Shown here piece by piece: positions 11,714 to 22,249 of a stretch of 64,000 bases of DNA (positions within the stretch are counted from its first letter, which is position 1; every line of letters begins with the position of its first letter). The position numbers and the translations under genes were made by a program. Below the pieces are notes generated by a model. It saw only the letters and a program-made list of their open reading frames with translations. It had not been told where the DNA came from and searched no databases. The stretch is from Caenorhabditis elegans (lineage: Eukaryota > Nematoda > Chromadorea > Rhabditida > Rhabditidae), in NCBI RefSeq assembly GCF_000002985.6, contig NC_003281.10, positions 12,214,001 through 12,278,000 on the forward strand, in the 5' to 3' direction.

Positions 11714-12193
11714 TTATTTACAGGTGCTCGTGTCGGGTTCTTCTTCGGAATCGCCGTTTTCACTTGATTTTTTCAATTTTTCGTTTCCCAAATCGAAGAG
11801 TCGCGTGTATTCAGTCTGTTTCGCGTCGAGCATCTCCGATTTTCGACTTTTCTCCACTTCCATCTGCAAAATCAATCGATAACTGTATATTAATATATCG
11901 CGTTGGAAAAAAATAAAACCTTCTCATTCAACGCTTTAATTCGATCCACTTCATTCTGTCGATTTGCAACAATTGACTCCCAATACGACATTTCTGGATT
12001 TTCCGTGTTTTTTCGATATTTTGTAATCGATTCCTCTGCTGTCTGTGTTGTCATATTTTCTACAGCAATCTAAAATAAATATTTTTCAATTTTTTTTTTT
12101 TTTTTGAAAAAAACTTACCTCTTCAGTCTGACATCCGACTTCTGGGGATAAATTGTTGGTTGTTGGCTCCCCGAGCACTACAAAATCACTCAT
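11714..12193 (-). CDS. Second geminin-like coiled-coil protein
   Basis: Three exons (12119-12193, 11920-12069, 11714-11863), all joined in phase 0, give 124 aa. Residues ~50-80 contain NPEMSYWESIVANRQNEVDR then IKALNEKMEVEKSRKSEM. This resembles the YW-x-E-I-A-x-x-R core that opens the geminin-family coiled coil. The tail is acidic and Ser-rich (SSENGDSEEEPDTSTC). There is no TTTCAG acceptor at the start, whereas the next gene has one directly at its ATG. That fits a first gene with its own promoter followed by an operon partner 382 bp downstream. It could be a geminin paralog or an unrelated coiled-coil protein; the family call rests on one short motif. Confidence 0.6.
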
Positions 12194-12643
12194 CTCGAGA
12201 AAAATCGATAAAAACTGGCTAGAAATTGGTGAAAATGGTGTTGAGAGACAGGTGTTAGATTCGAAACACCCGCCATTGGTGAAGTGCGGTGGAGCGCGAG
12301 TGCGCCGCGTGACGTCACGGCTCCGTTGAAATGCAATTACATGCAATATTATAGAGATTTTCGAATAATATAAGAAATTATTGTTAGTTTCTGAATGAAA
12401 TCTGACCAATAAATGATTAATTACAACATTTTTACAATATATCGTATATTTTGTATTTTAAATTGCTCTTTAAAAAATCGATCGATACACCATAACTTTA
12501 TTTTACTAGAATAGTATATAAAATTCACTTTTTTTCCATTTTAATGCCAACTTCCTCCCCCAACCAACCCCAAAATCGTTAAAAAAATCGTATTTTTCAT
12601 TCACAAATGTAGTTAATTTTAAGATTTACAGAACTAATATTCT
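12194..12643. promoter_or_regulatory. Divergent promoter region, geminin-like gene / 12644 gene
   Basis: 450 bp lie between two opposed starts. A GC-rich island at 12290-12325 contains the CRE-type palindrome TGACGTCA (12310-12317) next to GTGCGCCGCG. It stands out from the AT-rich surroundings. Regulation is inferred only from position and motif. Confidence 0.45.
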
Positions 12644-15600
12644 ATGAGCGGAACAGGATTGTTCAAAATGGTGTTGCAACACCAATTTGACGGCCTACTC
12701 GAAGTGATGCCTGGTTTGTAATTTTTTTTTCTTAAGAAATTTGAAAAATATCTCGATTTTCCAAAAATTTTCTCTTTTTTACACAAAATTTGTCGAAAAA
12801 GATTGAAAGTAATACAATTTCGTGATTTTTGCGCCAAAACTACGGTGCCCGGTCTCGACACGACAATTTTTAGTTAAATTGAACAAGGTGTGCGCCTTTA
12901 AGGAGTACTGTAGTTTTAAACTTTCGTTGCTGCGGGATTTTCGATTTTTTTCAATTTCAAGTAAATTTAAATTAAAAATTTTTTATTTAAACAAACTTTA
13001 AAAAAAATCGGATTTCTGGCTTCCCTCCATAAATTGAAATGGAAGAGTTTTTTGCCGAACTAGGCCAGGCCATATCTGGGGTAGATTTACGGCGCGTTGC
13101 GTGTCGCATCGCGGCTCGATTATAGTCCGTGAGGAGTACACGACACTTTTCCACGCGAAAAATTCAATGAGGAAGGCCTGAACCCCGTATTAAATTACAG
13201 TAACCTTTAAAGGCGCATACCTTTTCCATAAAACAAAAATTTGTCGTGGCGAGACCTGGTACAGTAATTTTTGCGCAAAAAAATCCCCAAAATTCCAGAA
13301 AATCCCCGCAAAAAACTTCGATTCACTTCTCGGCATATCGCTGCTGTCAATCGATATCTAGATGACAAATATTTTGATCCAAAGGAAGAAAAATGGTCAA
13401 ATCTTCATCCCAAATATCGAATAGTTTTGGAGAACTTGATCCGCCAAACAGGGCCTCGACTGTCCCCTCAGGTGACACTTTTCCTGCCGAATACGTTTAA
13501 CGGAGCATTTGCACCCAGGCAACCTTGTGAGTTGGTTTTTTTTCCCGAAATATTTTAAGTAATTCGAAAAACTGTAACACTTTGAACTAGTAAAAGCCAG
13601 ACAGAATTTTTTTAAAAATTGGAAAATACTCTGAAATATTTTTTTGCACACGTGGTGTCAGAGTGTCTCATTTCGGACTGATCTACGTTGATCTACAAAA
13701 AATGCGGCACAATTCTCTCAACAGATTTCGCATGATTAAAAACGTGCTGACGTCACATTCTTTTGGGCAAAAAATTCCCGCATTTTTTGTAGATCAAATC
13801 GTAGTGGGACAGCCAGCCTGGCACCACGTGTTTTCATTCAAAAAATTAAAAAAAAAAAACTTATCTTGATTCCATGTTTTTTATGCTTAATTTTATTATA
13901 TTTCTCTAAAAAAAAACACCAAAAATACTTTAAATCTGTGTTCCAAAATGTAGAAAATGGCTAATTCAGACACAATTTTGTCAAAAATTTGGCAAGATTT
14001 TGGCAAAAGTTCAAAAAAGACATTTTTCAACATAAAACGCTAATTTTTTACCTAAAATACTATTAAATTCCAAAAAAAAATGGCGGAAGAATTAAAAATC
14101 CATGAGAACTGTTCGACCAATCAGCGATTCGCCCCGCCCACTTTTGAACCAATCAGGTGGAGTGGGCGGAGTCCTCATTTTGAAGGAACTTCAAAAAAAA
14201 AAATTGAAAATTCGACTTTTTCGTGATGTTTTCTTGGTTTTTATTTTGTGATATTAACATTTTTGCAATACGGTTTTTTTTTAATTTTTTGGTCCGAAAA
14301 AACCAAAAAAAACTCCAACAATCTCTTAAAAATCCAAAAAAACCCCAAAAAATCTTTTAAAAAACCTCCAAACATCTCTTAAAACTCCAAAAAAACACCC
14401 AAAAATACCCAAAAAACCCCAAAAAATCTTTTAAAAAACCTCCAAAAATCTCTTAAAACTCCAAAAAAACACCCAAAAATACCCAAAAAAAAACCCAAAA
14501 AGGAGAAAAAGCCGAAAAAACCCAAAATTTATCCCCAAAAACCCAAAAAATAATTTCAAAAAAACCCCAAAACAAACCAAAAAATCTCTTAAAAACCTTT
14601 TTAAAACCCTAACAAATCCCTAAAAAATCACCCGAAAAATCCGAAAAAAAACACAAAAAATCCAAAAAAAAACTCCCCCAAAAAACCCAAAAAAAATCCA
14701 AAAAAAAATTCAAAAAATCCGCCAAAACCCCAAAAAAAAAAACCGAAAACATCCAAAAAACAAAAAATTCCAGTTCAAAAATTTTGCAATATTTCAGTCG
14801 GCCTACCATCCTACTTCTACCACACTTGCAAAAAAGCCGAATCAATTACACAGGCGACACATGCCATGAATCAAGAATACACAGTTAAAATGAAGAATCT
14901 TAATGATCAAATCGATGCATATATCTATGATACTCATCTGGATATATTAAAAGTAACAGAGAAACGTGGTGATTATTTGAAGAATATTCCTCATGATTTT
15001 GGAGAGCATCCTGACAACCCGAGAAATGGTCAAGACAATCCCAAAATAGAGCTAGAGCACAGAGAAATCCTATGGAACGGGCTCAAGGTTGTTCTAGAGA
15101 ATGGAAGGTTTTACGAGACAAGTACCACAGAAACCAACGTCGTCGAGATATTCCTGAATGATGAGCTTCTCAACGATAAATTATACATCCTCAAAGCAGA
15201 ATTCTTTGCTGCATTTTATGCTTCAGAAGAAGCAACCCAGATAGAGGTCATGGTACTATTTGACAACTATTTCATGGCTGGAGGAACAATTCAATACGGG
15301 GAGAAGCTTGTTTGTCACCTTCAAGAGATTCCTGGTACCTATGGGACTACCAGTTTCTCTTGTAGTTCGGATTTCAAGTCAATGGTCAGGAAATGTGGGC
15401 TGCCACCGATTCCGAGAATTGGATCTCCTTGGAATTCTGATTTAATGGAGAGCATCGCTGAACTTCAACAGGCAATTATTCGCCTTGAAAATCGAGTTTA
15501 TGATAAAGATTACATCGGGAAGTATACTCATGAGAACGGAGGCTTCATTGAAGCCTATTGTGCTTCGTTGAAAAATCTGTCCAATACGTTGTATCTTCTT

Positions 15601-18118
15601 GAAGAGGGTACAATTGAACTTCCAGCACACTCGAAGAACTGGACTCCGCGAGAAAAGCTGGCTTACCTGTCGAATTTTGCTCCCGAAAAAGAAATGACGA
15701 GTTGTGAGATTGGAAAACCATGTGCGAGCTTTAAAATGATTATTGGACTTGCTAAATCGCTTCGGAAAAATCCGTACAACTTTTCGTTTTCTGGAGAGCT
15801 TCTGGCCGAGTTCAGTTTTCAGTGAGTTTTTTTTGTTAAAGGTAGAGTAGCGCCAAATGACCATAGTAAAAAATTTTAATTTTTTGAAAAATCGGAATTT
15901 GGCCACTTTTTTGGAAGTCACCCTACATAAAAATTTAGCGGCGGAAATTATGTTTCACTACATTAGAGGCCCGTAAAAATTCTAAAAAGGAATTTTTTTG
16001 CAGAATTTTGTAATTTGGAGAAAATATATCTAGAGATTTTTCAGATTTTTCAAAAAAAAATCCAAAAAGCTTCCAGAATACTTTTCAAAAAATTATCATT
16101 TGGTGCAGGTTTTTGGCGCCTAGGCTTACACTACCTACGATTAGGCCTAAGCCTAAACACAAGCCTGAGCCCGAGCCTGATCCTAAGCTAAAACCTAAGC
16201 CTAAGCCTAATCCTAATCCTAAGCCTGAGACTAAGCCTGAGCCTACGTCTAGACCTGAGCCTAAGCCTAAGCCTAAACCTACGCCTAAACATGAGCCTTA
16301 GTCTAAGCCTAAGCCCAAGCCTGATCCTAAGCCTAAACTTAAGCCTAAACCCAAGCTTAAGCCTAAGCCTAAGGCTCAGCTTACGCCTCAGCCTAAGCCT
16401 CAGCCTGAACCTAAGCCTATGCCTAAGCCTATTCCTAAACCTAATCATAAGCTTAAGCCTAATCCTACGTTTAAGCCTAAGCCCGACCCTGAGCCAAAGC
16501 CTAAGCCTAAACTTACGCCTAAGCTTAGGGATAAAGCCTAAGCCTAAACCTGAGCTGAAGCCCAAAATCTACGAAGTTTCGGTCGTTCTAAGACCCGATA
16601 CCCCAAAAAAAAAAAAAAACTTTCAGAATCAGAATGGCAATGCTGTCAATGTATTTGGTGCTGGAACGAAATCTACCAGATGCTCCACATGACAATTCTC
16701 AATTTGTCATGACAACTCTGTCACATTTCCGACGGCTGTATATTGACAATGTGAAAAAAATTTACCAGATTTTTCCGCACTTTCCCGTTGAAATGCGGCC
16801 GGTTGTACTGGATGTCATGTGTCAAAGAGGTTAGTTGTTTTTTTTTCAATTTTTGGCGGGAAATTCAAATTTTCTGATCTCCAATTTTCCAGCGACACCA
16901 GCGAATTACCAGGAAATTCTAGAGATCTACAGCTATGAGCCGGATATGGTCACCAAAATGGTCCAAAAGTACCCATATATTTTACTGTTCACACCACACG
17001 TCACTCGACCACCGATAAAGCTTATCAGAGATTTTTCCGAGTACATGGAGAAGGAAATGATGAGCAGTGAGCAAGCACAAATGAGCCGAGTGGATGTCAT
17101 TGTTTTGGAGGAAAATGAGCCAGATGGTCAGGAATCCGGTGTAGATTATATACTAGCTAGGAGCAATAAGCGAGCTCGTGTGGATTTTGGTAAGATTTTC
17201 GTCCAATTTAAAGGTTTTTAAAAGAGCACGCGCTTCTGGCTTCCCTCATAAATTGAAATGGAAGTGTTTTTGCCGAACTAGGCCAGGCCATATCTGGGGT
17301 AGATTTACGGCGCGTTGCGTGTCGCGTCGCGGCTCGATTGTAAAACAAAATTTATTTGTCCGTGTGGAGTACACGACTTTCCCTGTCCGGCAGGCGATTG
17401 TCCATGGAGCGCGAAAAAATCAATGAGGAAGGCCAAGTCTTTTTGAAAATCTGGAATTTTTCAGTCATTTTTCAGCAATTTTTTGAATTTTTTTCTCCGG
17501 AAAACACCAAAAATACGTTAAATCGGTGTTTAAAAATGTAGAAAATTAACAATTTTCACACAGTTTTTTGAAAAAGTCCAGATTTTTCGAAATGTGTTTT
17601 ACCTAAATTAATCTGAAATTTCAAAAAAAAAATGGCGAGAAAATGAAAAGCCCAGCTTGAAAAACGCGATTTTTTAAAATTTAAATTATAGCCAAACTCC
17701 CCAACCAATCAGCGATTCGCCCCGCCCACTTTTCAGTCAATCAGGCCGAGTGGGCGGAGTTCGAGAACGCTGATTGGTCAGGAAATTTTTTTTTTTGGAA
17801 ATCAAGCAATAGTATAAAATTTCAGAAAAATTGGATTTGCTGCTCGAAAGTATAATGCCAGAGGAAGCGCCGGCAAGGGACTACCGAAAAAATACCTCTG
17901 AAGGACACCTTGCCGAAATTTTTGGGCCAACGAATAATGAAGAAGCTGAAGAAGAGCCCTCACTACCATCATGCTCATATTCAACACCAAAACGAGTAAA
18001 CCGCGCGAAACCAGCATTGGACAGCCCGTCTGGAAATTTAAGAACTGCAAACAAGGATCAAGTGGATTTACTCGATAATGTAATGCAAAGATCCGAGAAA
18101 CGGCAGTGGAAAATGTGA
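12644..18118 (+). CDS. Unrecognised 704-aa protein, six exons
   Basis: Exons 12644-12713, 13299-13526, 14798-15821, 16627-16829, 16893-17189 and 17826-18118 give 2115 nt with consistent phases (1, 1, 2, 1, 1). The ATG follows a GATTTACAG acceptor 14 nt upstream, so trans-splicing is likely. I do not recognise the family. The protein is mostly helical in character, without signal peptide or membrane spans. Blocks that look conserved include [20 protein letters not shown] near the start, [20 protein letters not shown] in the middle and [20 protein letters not shown] later. A basic stretch NKRARVDF precedes an acidic, Ser-rich C-terminal ~95 residues ([11 protein letters not shown]), suggesting a nuclear or scaffold protein. 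The introns hold repeats, including a telomere-like array. The gene structure is well supported; the function is unknown. Confidence 0.8.
12825..13275. repeat. Nested MITE in intron 1 of the 12644 gene
   Basis: The outer ends carry GGTCTCGACACGACA...GTGCGCCTTTAA (12860-12905) and the inverted TTTAAAGGCGCATACC...GTGGCGAGACC (13205-13260). A copy of the GGCCATATCTGGGGTAGATT family lies inside at 13017-13170. Both fragments recur in other introns. Confidence 0.75.
13648..13835. repeat. CACGTGGTGTCAGAG palindromic MITE
   Basis: Ends are CACGTGGTGTCAGAGTGTC and GCACCACGTG. The arms contain GATCTACAAAAAATGCGG and its complement. Sister copies are at 18127-18306 and, left-truncated, at 63273-63412. 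Confidence 0.85.
14103..14770. repeat. CAATCAGCG repeat and A/C-rich satellite in intron 2 of the 12644 gene
   Basis: 14108-14172 is a CCAATCAGCGATTCGCCCCG element. 14300-14760 is a degenerate tandem of AAAAACACCCAAAAATACCC / CTCTTAAAACTCC units, including an exact-looking ~85-bp duplication at 14335-14500. Confidence 0.75.
16130..16562. repeat. Degenerate interstitial telomeric array (CCTAAG)n
   Basis: About 430 bp consist almost entirely of CCTAAGCCTAAG and one-base variants (CCTGAG, CCTACG, CCTAAA). This is the complement of the Caenorhabditis telomere unit TTAGGC. It lies in intron 3 of the 12644 gene. The divergence shows an old internal array, not a chromosome end. Confidence 0.9.
17228..17790. 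repeat. MITE copies in intron 5 of the 12644 gene
   Basis: 17228-17432 is a copy of the TTCTGGCTTCCCTCA...GGCGATTGTCCATGGAGCGC family. 17698-17785 is a CCAATCAGCGATTCGCCCCG palindrome. Both have relatives in other introns of this window. Confidence 0.8.
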
Positions 18119-18126
18119 ATTTGGAT

Positions 18127-18306
18127 AGCACACGTGGTGTCAGGTTGTCCCATGACGGTTTGATCTACAAAAAATGCGGGGATTTTTTTTGCCCGGAAAA
18201 TGCGACGTCAGCACGTTCTTTTTTCCATGCGAAATCAGTCTTTTCTCTCGCATTTTTTGTAGATCTACGTAGATCAAGTCGAAATGAGACACTTTGACAG
18301 CACGTG
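18127..18306. repeat. CACGTGGTGTCAGG palindromic MITE after the 12644 gene
   Basis: A second full-length copy of the 13648-13835 family starts about 10 bp after the TGA of the upstream gene, so the mRNA 3' end must lie in or just before it. The arms contain GATCTACAAAAAATGCGGGG and its complement. Confidence 0.85.
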
Positions 18307-18728
18307 TTAGTATTTTCAATTTTCGCCCAAAATTTGAACCCCAGTGCCATTATCAATTTGATTATCTGCTTTAATTTCTGCATACCACTGTCAATCTCAT
18401 CATTTTCCACAAAGTGTAGGGCTTCCATGGTAGGCAGGCGTAGGCTGCCTGAAACCTGCCGACCTTTCGCCTTGAGACCAGGCAGGCAGGCGCCTTAATG
18501 CCTACCTGGGAGCCCTACCGAAATGTATTCTTTTGCAATTCAATTTTTTTGAAAATTCATAATTTATTTAATAACTTCCATTGTACATTGTATTTATTTC
18601 TTGCGATCATCTTTAATTTTTTTTTTGCAACTTCAAGAATAATAATATTTATTATAAAGATGCATACATATATTATTAAACAAACTAATAATAATATTAA
18701 TTAAACAATTTAAAAAAAAACTCAAAAT
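18307..18728. other. Intergenic stretch, nothing coding seen
   Basis: Between the convergent 12644 gene and the ground-like gene. It contains a short imperfect GC-rich repeat of TAGGCAGGC/GCCTGCC around 18428-18515 and otherwise AT-rich sequence. No gene was recognised. Confidence 0.6.
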
Positions 18729-21649
18729 TTACTGAGTTTTGAAGAGATAGCAGTTGAGACCAGCTTGTGAGTGAAGGCAGTAACTTGTTGTAGAAGTGAC
18801 AAATGAGAATGCACCTTGACTACAAACTACAGTGAATCTACCGCCCAGCTCTTGCTCGGCAGCCTCAACTAGTGCAATCTTGACAGCTGAAGACTCTCCG
18901 GTTGTCATTTCCTGGGAATGTTTTGGTTTTGAAAATGTGTTATTCGAAAAGGTCGAGGTAGGCACTGGATGCCTACCTATGTGCCTATATTGATTACAAT
19001 ACATTTTTGGAAGTCGGCTAAGAAGTTAAATTCCCACAAAAATAGTTTTCCAATTAAAATTTGAAATCCTGTGACGAATTGTTCCAGCTCTCATTGAAAA
19101 TTTGCCAAAAAAAAATTAGAGAAACACCTAACAATACCCTACAGTACCCCTACAGTATCACTATAGTACCCCTGTAGTTTTATTACATTACTTCTACAGT
19201 ACCACTACATTAACCCTATTTTGCATTACATTACCCTTACAGTATGTCTACAGTACCACTACAGTACCCCTATAGTTTCATTACATTAGCCACATAGTAC
19301 CCTCACAATGTCGCAACAGTATCAATGCAGTATTTCGACAGTAATACCCCCACAGTGCCACTACAGTACCCCTACAGAACCGCTATGAAACCCGTTACAG
19401 TACCCCTACAGTTCCATTACATTACCCATACAGTACCCCTACAGTACCAATACAGTGCCACTAAAGTACCCCTACAGTATTACTACAGTACCGCCACAAT
19501 ATTACGACAGTATCCCTTACATTATCCATGTAGTTAGTCTACAGTACCCCTAGTTTTATTACAGTACCCCCACAGTGCCACTACAGTACCCCTACAGTAC
19601 CCCTACAATTCCATTGCATTACCTATAGAGTACCCCTACAGTACCAACACAGTACCACTACAGTACCCACACAGTATTACTACAATGCCCCTACAGTATT
19701 ACTACAGTACCCCCACAGTATTTCAGCAGTATCCCTAGTTTTATGACATTACCCCCACAGTGCCACTACAGTACCCTAACAGTATTACTACAGTACCCCT
19801 ACATTACCCATGTAGTTTGTCTACAGCATTTCGACAGTACCCCTAGTTTTATTACATTACCCCCACAGTGCCACTACAGTACCCTTACAGTACCGCTATA
19901 ATTCTATTACATTGACCATATAGTATGTCTATAGTACCCCTACAGTACCCTCACAATGTCCCTACAGTATCTTTTCTAAATGTTCTAATTTATATAATTT
20001 TTCAAAATTTTGACGAAATCCTCCCTTACTCTTGATCATTGACGCCTTATTGTATGTTTCTCTAGATTTTTTTAAAAATTATTCAAGGTTCTCATCTTTC
20101 TCTATATTTTCCAGTTTTTCTCGCCCACTCACCTGTCCAAATACAGGAAATTTGCCGGGCCGAGAACAAAAGATAATAAACGGGAATTATTGAAAGATAA
20201 GGAATCGTGAGATGATTATATCTCTCGGAAAATTGGCTAGCATGATGTCATATTTGGAATCAAGAAAATTCTTATAGAAAATTGTTTACCCAGAATTGAT
20301 CTACTTTGTCAGCTTATATCTCGGTTCCCTTTGGTTTTATCAAAAAATTGTCAAAATGTAAAATACGTAAAAAATATTTCTCCACAAGTTTACAATACTA
20401 CACTTTTTAGCAAAACTTATGACAACCGAGATATAAGCCGTCAAAGTGGTGAAAAAGTTTGGTGGAAAATATAAAATGTTTTATTTAACACACCTTTTTC
20501 ATGATTGCCAAAAGAGAGTCATCATTGCAAGAGACATCCTTGGTACTAACTGATTCTTCCTCTTGGACACCTGCGTCGATTTCTGAAATTATACCAAATT
20601 TATTTTGATGAAAAGTTTTTTGATTTTAATATTTAAAGTAGAGAGTTTTGGCCAAAATATAAAATTTCCAATTTTTTTTTTTGAATTTTTTCTTAAAGAA
20701 TGTATTAAAGAATTTATTTTGGTGTAGCTCAAAAGTTTTTTTAATTAAAAAAAAATAGTTTCAGCGCTTTTAATAAAAGTTAAAAAGCTGGAGTAGCGAA
20801 ATTTTAATTTTTTTTTTATTTTGCATCGACGCGAAAAAACTGCCAAACTTCGTGTTAATTTTTCAAAATCTTAGTTTTTTTTCTGGTTATCACACTCTAC
20901 ATTACCCTACAGTACCCGTACAGTACCCCTACAGTATCCCTACAAGGCCCCCTAAAAAAAAGCGCTACAGTATCCCTACAGTACCCCCTAAAAACACTAC
21001 AGTACTCTTACAGTATCCCTACATTGCTACTACAGTACCCCTACAGTGGCCCCCTAAAAAAGCACTACAGTACCCCTACAGTATTCCTACAAGGTCCCTA
21101 AAAAAAGCGCTACAGTATCCCTACAGTGCCCCCTAAAGAAGCACTACAGTACTCCTACAGTATCTCTACATTGCCACTACAGTATCCCTACAGTGTCACT
21201 ATAGTATCCCTACAGTATCCCCTAAAGTTCCTCTACAGTACCCCTACAGTATACCTACAGTACGACTTTATTAGTGCTACAGTGTCACTACAGTATCCCT
21301 ACCGTATTCCCCAAATTAACTCTACAGTACCTCTACAGTATCCCCTAAAGCAACTCTACAGTACCCCTACAGTACCCCTAGAATTTATAACGTTAAATAT
21401 CAAAATCAAACCTCTCTTCTTTCTTCCACCGCACGCACAAGTTGGGCAACACGGCTGTGGAAGTTCGATACGTGGCAACGGGATTATTGGAATCCGAATT
21501 GGCGGCAATTGAATTTCAGTGAAACACATTGGTGGTGGAGGTGGAAGGCAAATTGGTGGAGGTTGACATCCACATCCTCCATTGAAAAATGTGCACGAAA
21601 CCGTTGAAATTACGGAGAAAATTAGGAAAATTTGAAGAAAGCTTTGCAT
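18729..21649 (-). CDS. Ground-like (GRL) secreted protein
   Basis: A secreted nematode protein of the ground-like family, which is hedgehog-related and nematode-expanded. Exons 21412-21649, 20494-20582 and 18729-18911 give 510 nt, or 169 aa, with phases 1 and 0. Residues 1-19 (MQSFLQIFLIFSVISTVSC) are a typical signal peptide. Next come a Cys/Pro-rich linker (CGCQPPPICLPPPPPMC, CCPTCACGGRKKR) and then the ground-like domain from about residue 97. That domain has Cys at CNDDSLLAIM, FTVVCSQGAF and SYCLHS...LNCYLF, the expected four-Cys pattern. Both introns are packed with CTACAGTACC arrays, leaving an 89-nt middle exon isolated. Which numbered grl gene this is cannot be told from sequence alone. 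Confidence 0.88.
19125..19975. repeat. CTACAGTACC tandem array, ground-like gene intron 2
   Basis: Roughly 80 degenerate units of 10-11 bp (CCCTACAGTACC, CCACTACAGTA, TTACATTACC) cover about 850 bp, with a higher-order pattern (CCCCCACAGTGCCACTACAG recurs). The translated ORFs across it are artefacts. Confidence 0.9.
20880..21390. repeat. CTACAGTACC tandem array, ground-like gene intron 1
   Basis: The same family as 19125-19975, here interrupted by a recurring GGCCCCCTAAAAAAA spacer at about 20947, 20983, 21048, 21090 and 21129, giving a ~60-bp higher-order unit in the left part. Confidence 0.88.
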
Positions 21650-22249
21650 TTTGTCAGACTTTTTTTTTGTTGGTTTTGGAGAAAAAATCCAAGAATCCAA
21701 GGCACCTGGACATCTTAGATATTGTCCTTATAAGCTTTCATATCCAGAATTTCAAGTTTTATCCTTTTAGACTCCGCCTCTTTGTGGGGGGATTTCCAAT
21801 TTTCTTCTTTTGGCTTTACATTTCTGGATTCGTTTCTCGAGACTTTCGCTAATGAAACATTTGTGAAAAAAAGAGGTGAGAGAAACAGGGAAAATGAGAT
21901 AAAAAAGGATCCAGTTTTTCTACGCAAGATCATTGAATCATAACTGATTTTGCAATTTAGTGATAATTTTTTAAAGTTTGATACTGAAATTAAGCATAAT
22001 TAAAAAATTCTAAAATTCTGACGACGTTTTTTTTTTTTTTAAATTTTCACTTTTGTAATTCAAAACTAAAACTCTATAACTGTATCTGTGAGAATACCGG
22101 AATTTCGAAATAAATTTTATTTTATCTTTCAACCATCATAATGTGAATTTCCTAACAGTTATAAAAATCAATATGACACAGTGATGTGTACGATTTTCCA
22201 ATGCAAACAAAACATTTCACTTGCGTACGCAAAATCACTATCAATCAGC
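21650..22249. promoter_or_regulatory. Divergent upstream region of ground-like and F-box genes
   Basis: 600 bp between opposed starts. It lacks the dense palindromes seen elsewhere. No acceptor or clear promoter motif was identified; a regulatory role is inferred from position only. Confidence 0.3.

Noticed and set aside
16130..16562. True chromosome end
   Set aside because: The units are degenerate and unique coding sequence continues on both sides in the same gene.
16113..16692. Open frames encoding Lys-Pro or Leu-Ser dipeptide repeats on both strands
   Set aside because: They are translations of the degenerate CCTAAG telomere array; only 16627-16829 within the span is a real exon, in a different frame context.
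22184..22249. Upstream in-frame ATG for the F-box protein
   Set aside because: It would add 22 residues of no family resemblance before the F-box; kept only as an alternative start.
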